A DNA stretch of 64,000 bases from Diphasiastrum complanatum. Taxonomy: Eukaryota; Streptophyta; Lycopodiopsida; Lycopodiales; Lycopodiaceae. Of this stretch, positions 37,471 to 48,620 are shown one piece after another. Both the position numbers and the translations under genes were made by a program. Where the stretch lies: the NCBI GenBank assembly GCA_029204225.1, contig CM055109.1:59730-123729 (forward strand), in the 5' to 3' direction. Under the pieces are notes generated by a model, which saw only the letters and a list, made by a program, of their open reading frames with translations, was not told the origin of the DNA and made no database searches. The first letter of the stretch is position 1. The number at the start of each line of letters is the position of its first letter.

Positions 37471-37736
37471 TGTTAAAAGTCAATGATAAACTTCATTGTT
37501 ACACTTCCTAGTTACTGTTTACAATGTACTTTATTACTAGCTGTTACTAGCCATAGGCTAGTCTAGTAGTCTACTCCTAGGTTCTCCCTCTCTATCAGGG
37601 TTCAGGGTTTATATGTACATTTAACATTCAGTAGGTGTTAGTGTGTGATAGAGTGATATTGTGTGTTCTTCTTTCGTCTCCCTACTTGGTGATTGTTTAT
37701 TGTGAATGCTTGATGTTGCATTTCTGATTGTTGGCA
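37471..37736 (+). repeat. 5' LTR of the copia element
   Basis: Starts TGTTAAAAGTCAATG and ends GATTGTTGGCA. It matches the 3' LTR over its full length. Confidence 0.95.
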
Positions 37737-37748
37737 TGGTATCAGAGC
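37737..37748 (+). promoter_or_regulatory. Copia primer-binding site
   Basis: TGGTATCAGAGC immediately after the 5' LTR. Confidence 0.93.
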
Positions 37749-38280
37749 TACGATAGTCTTGCGTGCCTGATCAGTGGATACAGCTTGTCACAGGCTCCGC
37801 AACAAAGTGAGAAAGTCCTTCACAGGAGGTGAAAGCCTGGAAGGACAAAAACAGCTGGAAGAAATCCTTCTTGATGTATTTTGTAGGTTTTGGAGCTCAC
37901 AGTTATTAGTGGGGAACAAAGACATAGTCCTGGAGGCATCGGAAAGGCCAGGGCAGCATCAGATAGATTGAAAATTTGTTGAGTGGGAAAAGTTTTACAA
38001 TATTTTTTTTTAGTCTTTGTGAAAAGTGTCATTTGTCAGAGAGTTGTGCCAAGAAATCTCTCATTTGTTTGTTTGGGGTACTACAAATCACACCAAACAG
38101 TGTCTAGTACTGCCATTTAGAGCTTTGAGGCTTCATACCTTTCACATTACTAATATTTGTCTGTTTGAACGATCACTCGTTTCGAAATCTAAGCAAAGAG
38201 GAGGCAACGTAGCCGTCGCGTCGAAGTAGGGAATCTGAAATATTCCCTCTGAAAGTTCTTATATTCTCTCTTTTTTCCGT

Positions 38281-38520
38281 ACCAATATCGGATACAAGCG
38301 CGCTAGCTGAAGAGAAACTCGAGCAGTCGCACATCCGCGCTCCAGTCCGATATTGTCTGTACCGATATCAGATCCAAGTGGACGAGCTAAAGAAAATTCC
38401 GAGCAGTTGTACATCCGCGCTCCAATCCGATATCGCATGCTCCAATATCGGATCCACGCGCACAAGTTAAAGAGGATCCTGAGCAGCCGTACTTCCGCGC
38501 TCCATTCCGATATCAGGTGT
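38281..38520 (+). repeat. Three 80-bp tandem repeats in the copia leader
   Basis: Units begin at 38282, 38362 and 38442. Each starts with CCAATATCGGATCC-like sequence, carries GAGCAG..GTACATCCGCGCTCC and ends CCGATATC. The ends form inverted CCGATATCGG-type half sites. It lies between primer site and gag. Confidence 0.9.
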
Positions 38521-38585
38521 ATAACCAGAAAATATACAGTTCTGTGGTGTGATAAATTACTTGATCCAAACTCATATGTTCAATA

Positions 38586-38893
38586 ATGGCAACTCTAAGC
38601 GAGAGTGTTCTCAATGAGTCAAGCAAATTGCAAGGAGTCGGCAACTATGTAGTTTGGAAATTCAAACTAAAAATATTTTGATGAAAAAGGAGTTATGGGA
38701 GATCGTGACAGGTGAAGAGACAAGGCCAGTGATTGAAGAAGATCAGCGGGCATTTGACAGGAGAAAACAAAAAGCACAAAATGTCATCAACTTATCAGTT
38801 AGAGATGCAATTATTCCCTACATTTCGGATTCAAAAGGACCAAAAGAAGCATGGGATACATTGAAGGCATTGTTCGAGACCACAAATTTGTGA
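38586..38893 (+). pseudogene. Copia gag N-terminal fragment
   Basis: Starts at ATG 38586 and encodes gag-like sequence with VVWKFK and ELWEIVTGEE; a frameshift near 38665 splits it. It ends ALFETTNL and a stop, after which the sequence passes straight into integrase. The rest of gag and the protease are deleted. Confidence 0.85.
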
Positions 38894-38903
38894 AGGTTGC
38901 ATT

Positions 38904-40063
38904 TTGGGAGAGAGGTTTCCCAAAAGTGGAGCAAGGAGAGCCAGTGGCATCCTAGATCTTGTCCACAGTGATCTATGTGGACCTATGCAGACTAGATCTC
39001 TTAGTGGCTACTATTACTTTATCACCTTTATTGATAATTATATCAGATGCATTTGGATTTATTTCATAAGCAAGAAATTAGATGCTTTTGCTAAGTTCAG
39101 GGAATTCAAGGCATTAGTTGAAAAGCAAACAAGATGTTGCATCAAAACTTTGAAATCTGATGGAGGTGGTGAGTATATTTTGACAGAATTTATTGATTTC
39201 TGCAAAGATCAAGGGATCAAGAGGCAGACTACAACACCTTATTCACCAAACAAAATGGAGTTGAACGAAAGAACAAATCTATTGTTGAGATGGCTAGGGC
39301 GAAGCTCAAAAGCAAAGGTCTGCCAAACACCTTCTGGGCAGAAGCTTGTAGCATAGCTACGCACATCCTAAATCGGTGTCCTACAAAATTCGTGGATGGT
39401 AAGACACCTCATGAAGCTGTTACTGGAAAGAAATCTAATATTTTTCATTTCAGAGTATTTGGTTGTGATGCTTATGCTCATATTCCTGATGAGAAACGGA
39501 GGAAATTGGATGCAAAAGCTATCAAGTGTATTTTTCTTGGATATGATGAGAAGGCCAAGGCATACAGGATGTATGACACAAATGCACAGAAGCTTGTAAT
39601 TTCTAGGGATGCTACATTTGATGAGATGGGCCGAGGTGAACAATCTAAAGTAATCACTGAACCTTTTGATGAGGGAGCGAAAGTACAGGTCAAGAAGGAA
39701 GTGGGTTTTGATATAGAAAATCCATTGGACAAAGGCAAGCCTGATGCTGACATTCCCAAGAGAGTACCTGAATGGTACTTATCAGTCACAGATGGTGCAA
39801 AGAAGGGAGATACTCCCGAATCTAGTAAGCAGGGAGAGCTTAGAAGATCAAGTAGAAATCGAAAACCTCCTGCAAGATTAGAGATGAATCTAGCCCTAAT
39901 GGATTCTGTGCTCAAGGCTCAAGAACCAAAAACTTTCGATAAAGCAAAGGAGCACGAGGAGTGGCATGAAGCTATGGAAACAGAACTGGAAGCTATATCA
40001 AAAAATAGGACTTGGAACTTGGTTGAGCTACCTGATGGTAAGACGCCTATCACTTGCAAATAG
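38904..40063 (+). pseudogene. Copia integrase
   Basis: Two overlapping frames. The first has DLVHSDLCGPMQTRSLSG, FITFIDNY and SDGGGEYI. A frameshift near 39255 follows TTTPYSPNK. The second continues NTFWAEACSIATHILNRCPT, VFGCDAYAHIPDEKRRKLD and FLGYDEKAKAYRMY, then the spacer leading into RT, ending at a stop (40063). Confidence 0.92.
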
Positions 40064-41471
40064 ATATACAAGATCAAATATGGAGCTGATGGGCAACTCA
40101 ACAACTACAAAGCATGGTTGGTTGCGAGAGGATTTTAGCAACAAGAAGGTATTGATTTTAAGAAAACCTTCGCACCCGTAGCTAAGATGGTAACTATACA
40201 TTCTGTCATTGCTATTTCTGCTTTCTATGGTTGGAAGATCCAACAAATGGATGTTAAATCTGCTTTTCTTAATGGAGTGCTGGATGAAGAGGCGTGCTTA
40301 GTACAACCTCAAGGATTTATTGAACCAGGGAGAGAGCACCTTGTTTGTAAGTTCAACAAAGCTATTTATGGATTGAAGCAAGCACCATGGGCATGGTACT
40401 CTTGCATTGATGAACACTTTAAGTGAAGGGGAATGGTAAAGAGTGATGTTGATCCTAATCTTTACATTCTAAGACAAGATTCAGATATAGTTTCATTGTG
40501 TTGTACGTGGATGATTTGATTATTACAGGAAGTAATGAGAGCTTAAGTGATGAAATCAAATCAGATCTTTCCAATGCTTTTGACATGAGCGATCTAGGAT
40601 TGACGCACTATTGTCTTGGCATTGAAGTATGGCAAAAGGAAAACGTGGTCTTTCTTACACAAAGAAAATATGCACGAGATTTGCTTTATAAGTTCAATAT
40701 GTAGGATTGTAAGCCTTTGAGCTCACCTATGGATGTCAACACAAAGCTTATTGCATATGATGAATTTGAGAAAGTGGATGCTTATTTGTATAGACAGCTG
40801 GTGGGTAGTTTAATTTATTTGCACACGCACGACCTGATATTTCTTATGCTATTGGTGTTGTTAGTCAATTTATGCAAGATCCTAGTCAAACACACTGGAA
40901 GTCTGCTGAACGTATTCTCAGATACATTCGAGGGACATTGAATTTTGGTTTGAAGTATGGTCAGCTTGAAGCGCCAATATTGATAGGATATACAGATGCT
41001 GATTGGGTAGGTAATATTGATGACAGAAGGTCTACTAGTGGTCATACATTCGATTATGGTACAGCTGCAGTTTCATGGAGCAGCAAATAACAACCTACAA
41101 TAGTCTTATCCTCGACGGAAGCTGAATATCGAACACTCAGCAATGTTGCACAAGAAGCGGTATGGTTATGAAGATTGCTTGTGGATTTAGGTCAACCGCA
41201 GGTGGATGCGACTACTATATCTTGTGACAATCAAAGCTACATTCACCTTGCCAAAAATCCAGTTTTACATGCTCGAACCAAGCACATCGAAATACATTAT
41301 CATTTTGTTCGAGAGAAAATTCTTGATGGAGCCATTGATCTTGTTTTCTGTAAATCTGAAGATCAAGTGGCAGATATTTTTACTAAGTCATTAGGTAGAA
41401 GTAAATTTGAAAAGTTTCGTACTCTACTAGGAATAGAAGGATGTAATTTTATCATTGAGGGAGAGTGTTAG
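40064..41471 (+). pseudogene. Copia reverse transcriptase and RNase H
   Basis: RT reads WKIQQMDVKSAFLNGVLDEE, AIYGLKQAPWAWY and the active site LYVDDLIITG (about 40498). RNase H reads YTDADWVGNIDDRRSTSGH, LSSTEAEYRTLSNVAQEA, CDNQSYIHLAKNPVLHARTK and DQVADIFTKSL. In-frame stops occur at about 40063, 40137, 40424, 40702, 41088 and 41168, with frameshifts near 40490 and 40830. The last frame runs 5 bases into the 3' LTR. Confidence 0.93.
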
Positions 41472-41731
41472 AAATCAATGATAAACTTCATTGTTACACT
41501 TTCTAGTTACTGTTTACGATGTACTTTATTACTAGCTGTAACTAGCCATAGGCTAATCTATTAGTCTACTCCTAGGTTCTCCCTCTCTATCAGGGTTCAA
41601 GGTTTATATGTACATTTTACATTCAGTAGGTGTTAGTGTGTGATAGAATGATATTGCGTGTTTTTCTTTCGTCTCCCTACTTGGTGATTGCTTATTGTGA
41701 ATGCTTGATGTTGCATTTCTGATTCTTGACA
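41466..41731 (+). repeat. 3' LTR of the copia element
   Basis: Starts TGTTAGAAATCAATG directly after GAGGGAGAG (polypurine tract) and ends GATTCTTGACA. The next five bases, TATGT, duplicate those before the 5' LTR. Confidence 0.95.
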
Positions 41732-42807
41732 TATGTGGCAAAGCCTGGTTGGCTTGCCACACAAGCCTATGTTAGACCTATGTGGTTTGCCACATGGCAA
41801 ATCCTAAGCTTGCAGAACTTGCCACATGGTAGACCTACATGGCTTTCCAAGTGGCAGCCTGCGACAAGATTGGCAAATAGTAGGTCTATGACATGCCTAT
41901 GTGGCATGCTACACAAGCCTATGATAGTCCTATGTGGCTTAGACATGGGAAGTAATAAATCTACATGGTTTTCCATGTGGCAGGCCTATGTGCTAGCTTG
42001 CAAGTCCCACTTCTTTCTCTCTGTAGGTCCACTCAAGCCTATGTGGTAGAGCCTGGTTGGCTTGCCACACAATCCTATGGCAAGCCTATGTGGCAACCTA
42101 CAACGTTCTTGCATGGTAGACATGAGGCCTATGCCATGCCTATGTGGTCTACCATGCAAGCCTATGGTAGGCCTACATGGCTTGCCACGTGTGAGCTTTC
42201 GAGCCCACCTCTCTATCTCTCTCTCTCTCTGGGTCCACTCAGGCCTACATGGAAAAGCTCGGTTGGCTTGTCGCACAAGCCTATGGTAGGCCTACATGGC
42301 TTGCCATGTGGCAAACCCCAAGCTTGCATGATTTGCCATGTGGCAGGCCTACGTGGCTTGCTATGTGGCAACCTATGATAGGCTTGGTAGATAGTAGGCC
42401 TATGTGGCCTACTACACAAGCCTGTGGTAGGCCATGTGGCAAGCCACACAAGCCTATGGTAGGCCTACGTGGCTTGCCACATGGCCAGTCCCAACCCTAC
42501 ATAATTTTTCAAGTGGTAGTCCTACGTGGCTTGCGATGTGGCAACTTTCAAGCCCCAATTCTCTCTCTCTATGTCCACTCAGGCCTACATGGCAAAGTCT
42601 GGTTGGCTTGCCACACAATCTTATGGCAAGCCTATGTGGGAATCTACAACATGCTTGCATGGCAGACATGAGGCCTATGTCATGCCTATGTGGTCTGCCA
42701 TTCAAGCCTATGGTAGGCCTACATGGCTTGCCACATGTCAGCTTTCGAGCCCACCTCTCTATCTATCTCTCTTTGGGTCCACTCAGGCCTACATGCTGAA
42801 GCTCGGC

Positions 42808-43108
42808 TGTTACAACTTCCTAAGATCTTCGACTGCCTTAGCACACATCTCTTGGCCTAGAGATACATCATGGCTCATGCACGTGCCCTCCATCCACCAA
42901 CTCCTGGGTAGACTGAGTGAATGGAAAGAGGGAAACCCCACCACTATATAGGCATAGCAAAGTGAGTCTCATCAAGCACAGTCCTGTCGGCGACACGTAA
43001 CCACCTAGGATGGTGACGTGTGGCACGCAAACATGTCGATAACGCCAAACCTGCGTCATGCCCCTTGCGAGTCTGTCACTGAAGGGCGTACCGATATAGT
43101 ACATAACA
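42808..43108 (+). mobile_element. Solo-LTR-like insertion in the satellite array
   Basis: A 301-bp block of unrelated sequence begins TGTTAC and ends ATAACA, interrupting the array (which resumes with GTTGGCTTGTCACACAAGCC). It carries a TATA-like CACTATATAGGC near 42945. The ends suggest an LTR, but I see no perfect target duplication. Confidence 0.6.
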
Positions 43109-43412
43109 GTTGGCTTGTCACACAAGCCTATGGTAGGCCTACATGGCTTGCCATGTTGCCATGTGGCAAACCCCAAGCTTGCATGATTTGCCATGTGGCA
43201 GGCCTACGTGGCTTGTTATGTGACAACTTATGATAGGCTTGTTAGATAATAGGCCTATGTGGCCTACTACACAAGCCTATGGTAGGCCATGTGGCAAGCC
43301 ACACAAGCCTATGGTAGGCCTACATGGCTTGCCACAAGGACAGTCCCAAGCCTACATGATTTTCCACGTGGTAGTCCTACCTGGCTTGCGATGTGACAAC
43401 TTTCGAGCCCCA

Positions 43413-43601
<189 letters not shown>

Positions 43602-43650
43602 GTCCACTCAGGCCTACATAACAGAGCCTGGTTGGCTTGCCATACAAGCC

Positions 43651-44340
43651 TGTTGGATTTATCTCCTTTACTCTCCTAAATCCTATGTTAATCTGCCTCC
43701 ATTCATGTTGCTACATTTTTACTCATGTTGTCGCACAGTCTGCATATTTACATGTAAAATAAGACAGACGAATAAAACGCGACTGTTTGCATAAATACAA
43801 GTAAAATTACACAGGCGAAAAAGACAAAAAAGATGACACTGTGTTTTTACACATGATTTGTGACATGCAAAAAAAACAACACTGCCGTACAAATGCCGAA
43901 GATGCCCTAATGGAAAAGCAAAGGTACCTTGTAAATCAAATCTTAAGGCATTTGTCAGAGTTCGCATTTTTCGCATCTTCACCAACGTTCATTTCAGCAA
44001 ACACTGACGTCGCGGCCTTCTCATGCTCTTCCCATGCAACTGTGCAAACAGATTTGACAACGACAGCAGCCACCCACGATCTCCCAAAGATAGCACATCC
44101 ACTTTGTACTTTGTTCATCTGCACACCTGTAAAATTATGTATATATATTGAATACCATTTGCGTATTTTAAGTGTGAGAGAAATCCAGTGAGAAACTAGC
44201 AACAAACATAACAGCATCAGAAGCTTATCAGAGATAGATGAAGTAGATGCTTTTGTGCATCGATTCTTTGTATTGTCAATAATAGGTTTATTCCTTTCAC
44301 ATATTGGATTAGCTTTGTGAAGCATGCGGTTTCATCCGCT
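43651..44340 (+). mobile_element. LTR start (TGTTGGATTTATC) that ends the satellite array
   Basis: Begins TGTTGGATTTATCTCC right where the satellite stops. It resembles the minus-strand LTR starting at 48306 (TGTTGGAGTTTAATCTTACTCC, with a shared CAGTCTGCAT word). A TATA-like ATATATATTGAATACC lies near 44140. The right border is uncertain. Confidence 0.5.
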
Positions 44341-45028
44341 ATTGTCTTGTGCTCACCAGCATTATTGACTTGTATATTTTGTTATACTTAATCTGATTAC
44401 AGCTCTGTTTGTTATGCGTCAGATTTGTGTCAATATTGCTATGCTTTTCTACATTCTGTATGACTCTATTATTAGGGGAGTTAAAGAACCTTCATAGGCT
44501 TATGGAAGGTCAAGAGACTTCTTCCGTAACCTATGACTCTTTGAATGTCTTTCTTGTGGGAGTTGGGAACTCAATGGACACCTTGGAAGTGCACCCTCCT
44601 ATTAGGTCCCATTGCCCAAGTTGTGCTTGTATACTTTGGTCCAAGACCAATAAAGTGATATGGTTCAAGGTTGAGGCCCAAGGTTTAGAAAAATAGCCAA
44701 AACACCAATGGTAATAACTTTCTAACACCTCACTAGGTTCCATACCTCCAACCAACACATGTACACCTACCTACCCTTATCCAAGGACACCAGTTCCTTA
44801 ATTTAAATGCACGTACCCTTAATCCTAAGGGTACTCCTTACCCTTATCCAAGGGTAACTTGATTTCATACCTCCGACCAAGGTATAGTCACTTGTCTGTC
44901 CTTATCCAAAGGCACGTACCCCTTATCCAAGTGTAACTTGCCATTTAGTCCCCAACACTAAATGGACATTTAGGAGTCACTGAAGTACTGCTAGTTACAT
45001 AAGTATGTAATATTCTTTCCCCCTAAAC
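44341..45028. other. Non-coding; probably 3' end of the minus-strand gypsy element
   Basis: Repeats of CCTTATCCAAGGGTAACTTG recur around 44780-44945. The sequence next to the integrase end (minus strand TTTAGGGGGAAAGA, about 45015-45030) is a candidate polypurine tract. No LTR pair found. Confidence 0.4.
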
Positions 45029-46330
45029 TTAAATTTTTTCTTGTAGAGAAAAAATTGGAAAATTCTTCTGGAGATCAGCCTCCTTTTTCCAAGTATCCTC
45101 TTCTTCTGATTTGCCCCTCCACCTAACTAAAAATTCCCGAAGCACTCTATTCCTTAGAGTTTTCTGCCAGCTATTAACAGTCGCCTCGGGTTCAGGTGGT
45201 CCACTCAGGGACTCATCACGAAGAAGCTCCACTAGATCTTCCACAAGGACCAGGGTTTTCCTAACCCCCAACGAGGGTTTCAACTTACTAACATGAAAAA
45301 CATAATGAACATTAATGTTAGCTAGAAGGTCTAGTTTGTATGCAAGCTTGTTTATCATTTGGATAACCTTAAAAGGAGCGCAATACCTAGGCGCCAATTT
45401 TGCACACTTGAAAGTTTTCAAGCCCCTAGAGTGACTAGGAACCCTCAAAAACACCCAGTCGTTGACCAAGAATACCTTCTGCTTCCGAGATAGATCAGCG
45501 TACTGCCTTGCCCTGTCCTGGGCACTTCTTATGCTATCTTTAGCTAGCTATAACATTTCTTGCATATCCACAAGAAAATCAGCTGCGGCTTGCACCCTAA
45601 GGTTTTTCATGCCAACACTAATCGGTGATCAAGGTTGATAACCATACATAAGCATGAAAGGGCTAAATCCGGTCGCTGAATGTTTTGCACTATTATATCC
45701 ACCAATATAAGGTAATTAGATCGTCGATTGCCCACATATGCTCGTAGCATATCCTCCATTGTTTGATTGATCCTTTCTGTTTGATTGTCTGATTCCGGTT
45801 GATCTGTAGAACTCATACTTAAAGTCATTTCCAACTATTCAAATACTGTCTGCCAAAAATTCCCAGTGAATTTTGGGCCATGGTCATTGACAATATCGCA
45901 AGGCAGCCTGTACAGTCAAGAAAGCTTCTCAACAAACAATTGACTCTAGTTTTGGAGCTTTAACAATAGTTTTTGTTGGGATGAATTGAGCAATCTTCGT
46001 AAGTCTATCAACAATGACCCAAACCGAATCGTGGCCCTTCCCTATACGTGGAAGCCCGACCACAAAATCCATAGATATACTTTCCTACTTTTCGGTAGGA
46101 ATATCTAAAGGATGTAATAGGCCACTAGCTTTTAGCCTCTCTGTTTCATTTAACTGGCACTTAGCACATTTAAGTACATAATAGGCCTCTACTTGACTTT
46201 TCATCTTAGGCCACCAAAATTGTCGTCGAACTAAGTCAAGTGTTCTTTGTATACCCGAATGTCCTGCGCATGGACTATCATGACACTCATGCAAGATTTG
46301 GGCCCTTATTGTGTCATTTGTTGGATTATT
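45029..46330 (-). pseudogene. Gypsy chromovirus integrase with chromodomain
   Basis: Minus-strand frames, right to left: zinc-binding part (MHECHDSPCAGHSGIQRTL, FWWPKMKSQVEAYY, CAKCQLNE; 46294-46085), core end (SSTDQPESDNQTERINQTME; 45834-45607), C-terminal part (LAPRYCAPFKVIQMINKLAY) and a chromodomain-like end (FLVRWRGKSEEEDTW; near 45120). The core is interrupted around 45850-46080. RT and RNase H are absent to the right, so the element is truncated near 46330. Confidence 0.88.
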
Positions 46331-48306
46331 CTCCTTCCTACTAATTGACTAATCGGTTTTTAATCATCATCCAACTATTTATCCAGTTCTGCGGATTCTC
46401 CTGTGTTTTACGCAATCTGCAGAATTACAAGTGTTTTTACACAGTCTACAGAAATACACGGAGTTTGACAACAGTGTCAAAAAAAATTTCTCACTAAAAA
46501 ACCCGACAGTATTGTCTTTTGCTACAGTCAATTTTCTTTTAAATCGACACTGTCAAAAATTGCAAGTAAAATACAGTGTCGCGTTTTTCGAATTTTTTTT
46601 CTCTGTCAGGAATCTTGAGTAAAAATGCAATGTCACATTTTTCGCATTTTTCGCCTATCAGGAATTGCAAGTAAAAATGCAGTGTCGTATTTTTCGCATT
46701 TTTCAAAGTGTCTCAAATGTTAAGAAAATCACTTTGCCAAAGTGTGAGGCTACCCCAATATTTAGGAGATGAGATTTTGCGACATTGTCGTATTTCTCAC
46801 AAAACTCACATTTTTCGCTTTCTCCATGATGACAATTACGTTTATTTCTGTAGAGTGACAGTCACGTTCATTTATGTAGACAGATTGTTACGGCCAAATG
46901 TCACCGCTTATCAACAAGCAACTCCTGAGAAGAACTAGATGAATGCCAGCAGACTCCAGCCAACTGGCAGCCGCATTTGACAACCTAATTGCTTAGTATA
47001 AATAGTTCTTCATATTTCTACATTTTACAATGTGTTGATCAAGCAAGTATTCAATAATTAGCTCTCTCTCTCTCTCAAGCATGCGAGCTTGAACACTCTT
47101 GAGCATTTTAGCTCAGTTCGTTAGAGTTGATTAGAGATTGTTATTGTGCTTACTGCTTATCAGTAGTTGTGCTTAATTCAGACTTATATTTTATTCACTC
47201 AGACTTATATTTTATAGTACATGGCTTCGATCCAAAAACTTGTTGTACTCATTTACATCTATTTCGCTTTTATACTGAATCAATACTATATTCTTATTGT
47301 GTTCAACTTCATCTCAGAATGTATGCATTTCTATAATTTTTCATGACTGATTATTTGTCTGATGATTCAATGATTTAAATGTTTGGCTACGTAATCACTG
47401 TAGTACTAATGATTTCAAAGTTAGTTACTATAAGATCTTAAAAAAAGATCTAGTCGTCCATCTACAATAGGATTTCTCAACCGCACATGATCCAATGTCT
47501 TGCAACTTAGCTCGATGCATATGTTTGACCCATAGCATATGTGAACCGTCCATGTTTCACCATGATTATGAGAACCGTATAGTCAACCGTACGATTTTCA
47601 AACATTTGTACACTGAATCGTGTAATTAATAATTAATTAAATCAATTCATTTTGTAGCACTGATAAGTGCGTGATCCAACTAACAGAAACAAGACAATAA
47701 CTATTGCTATGAATATTTACTCTCTCTCGATGATCACTAACTCTGAGGAGTCAGCTACTAAAAGACCAATTTTGGTTGTAGATCTCCGTATATCTCATGT
47801 ATCATCTGACACATCAAAATTTTCAATATCTATCTCTCTTCAATCGCTCATTTACTTATACAACAACTGGAAGATCTTGCATTATTCTATCTTGACATTT
47901 ACAAGATCACTTGACAGTTGATTAACTGACTAATTAGCATAGTTATTATTGGAGCGTGAAGACGTAGACAATCTTTTTCTGTAGAGTGTTGTCTTTTTCA
48001 CATTTTTTGCATTTTATGCGAGAAGCGGTGTCGCATTTCTAGAAGTGTCTAAAATTGCCTAAAAATTGAGTTGACACAAGTGTTGCAAAACACTTAGTTG
48101 CTCAGGATGACCCGAAGGTGACAAGGGCAACAATGTTGGGTTTTTTGCCTGTGGAAATTCCTGAGTAAAAATGCAGACCGTAGTGACAATCAGTGCAAGA
48201 ATGCAGACTGTTGAAAAATAATTTATTTTCTGCAGACTACTTGAGAGAGTACATGAAAAAGAAGGAGGGCAGTTAGGATGAGTAGGAGTAAGATTAAACT
48301 CCAACA
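46331..48306. mobile_element. Non-coding LTR-like debris with 52-bp tandem repeats
   Basis: Three copies of a 52-bp unit at about 46565-46720 share GAGTAAAAATGCAGTGTCGCATTTTTCGCATTTTTC. A TATA-like AGTATAAATAGTTC near 46994 and the sequence before it look like an LTR promoter. On the minus strand an LTR starts at 48306 (TGTTGGAGTTTAATC) and runs left to an undefined border. I see no gene. Confidence 0.45.
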
Positions 48307-48620
48307 CTCCTCCTTATGCTTACTGCTATGAATCTGATCTACAACTGAGATTTATCATATCTATGTTTATTTGTAGGCAATGGCTTTGTCAAAATATCAG
48401 CCAACATACTGTTTGTATGACAGTGACTTAGCACAACATCTTGGTTTTGAACCTTCTCTCTAAGAAAATGAAATTGAACTTCTATATGTTTAGTTCTATT
48501 ATGAGTTCGTGGATTCAGAGATAGAGCTATGCAGCTCTGATTGTCGCACTGGGGTATGGTTGGACCAATCTGTGGGAATTGCAGATCCTATAGTAACCTT
48601 TTGAGCCAAATTATCTCCTT
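48307..48620 (-). pseudogene. Copia RNase H end and polypurine tract
   Basis: The minus strand reads CDNQSCIALSLNPRTHNRTK, VQFHFLREKVQNQDVV and ADILTKPLPTNKH, the end of copia RNase H. A purine tract ATAAGGAGGAG (48317-48307) precedes the LTR start TGTTGG at 48306. The upstream part of pol is lost near 48620. Confidence 0.8.

Larger units (their letters stand above)
37471..41731 (+). mobile_element. Full-span Ty1/copia element, 4261 bp, with both LTRs and target duplication
   Basis: The two LTRs (37471-37736 and 41466-41731) are 266 bp each with about 15 differences, roughly 94% identity. The flanking target duplication is TATGT on both sides. The element has a primer site (37737), an unusual 80-bp tandem leader, a truncated gag, integrase, RT, RNase H and a polypurine-rich stretch before the 3' LTR. 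Stops and frameshifts make it non-autonomous. Most of gag, the zinc knuckle, the protease and the pre-integrase are deleted. Confidence 0.95.
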
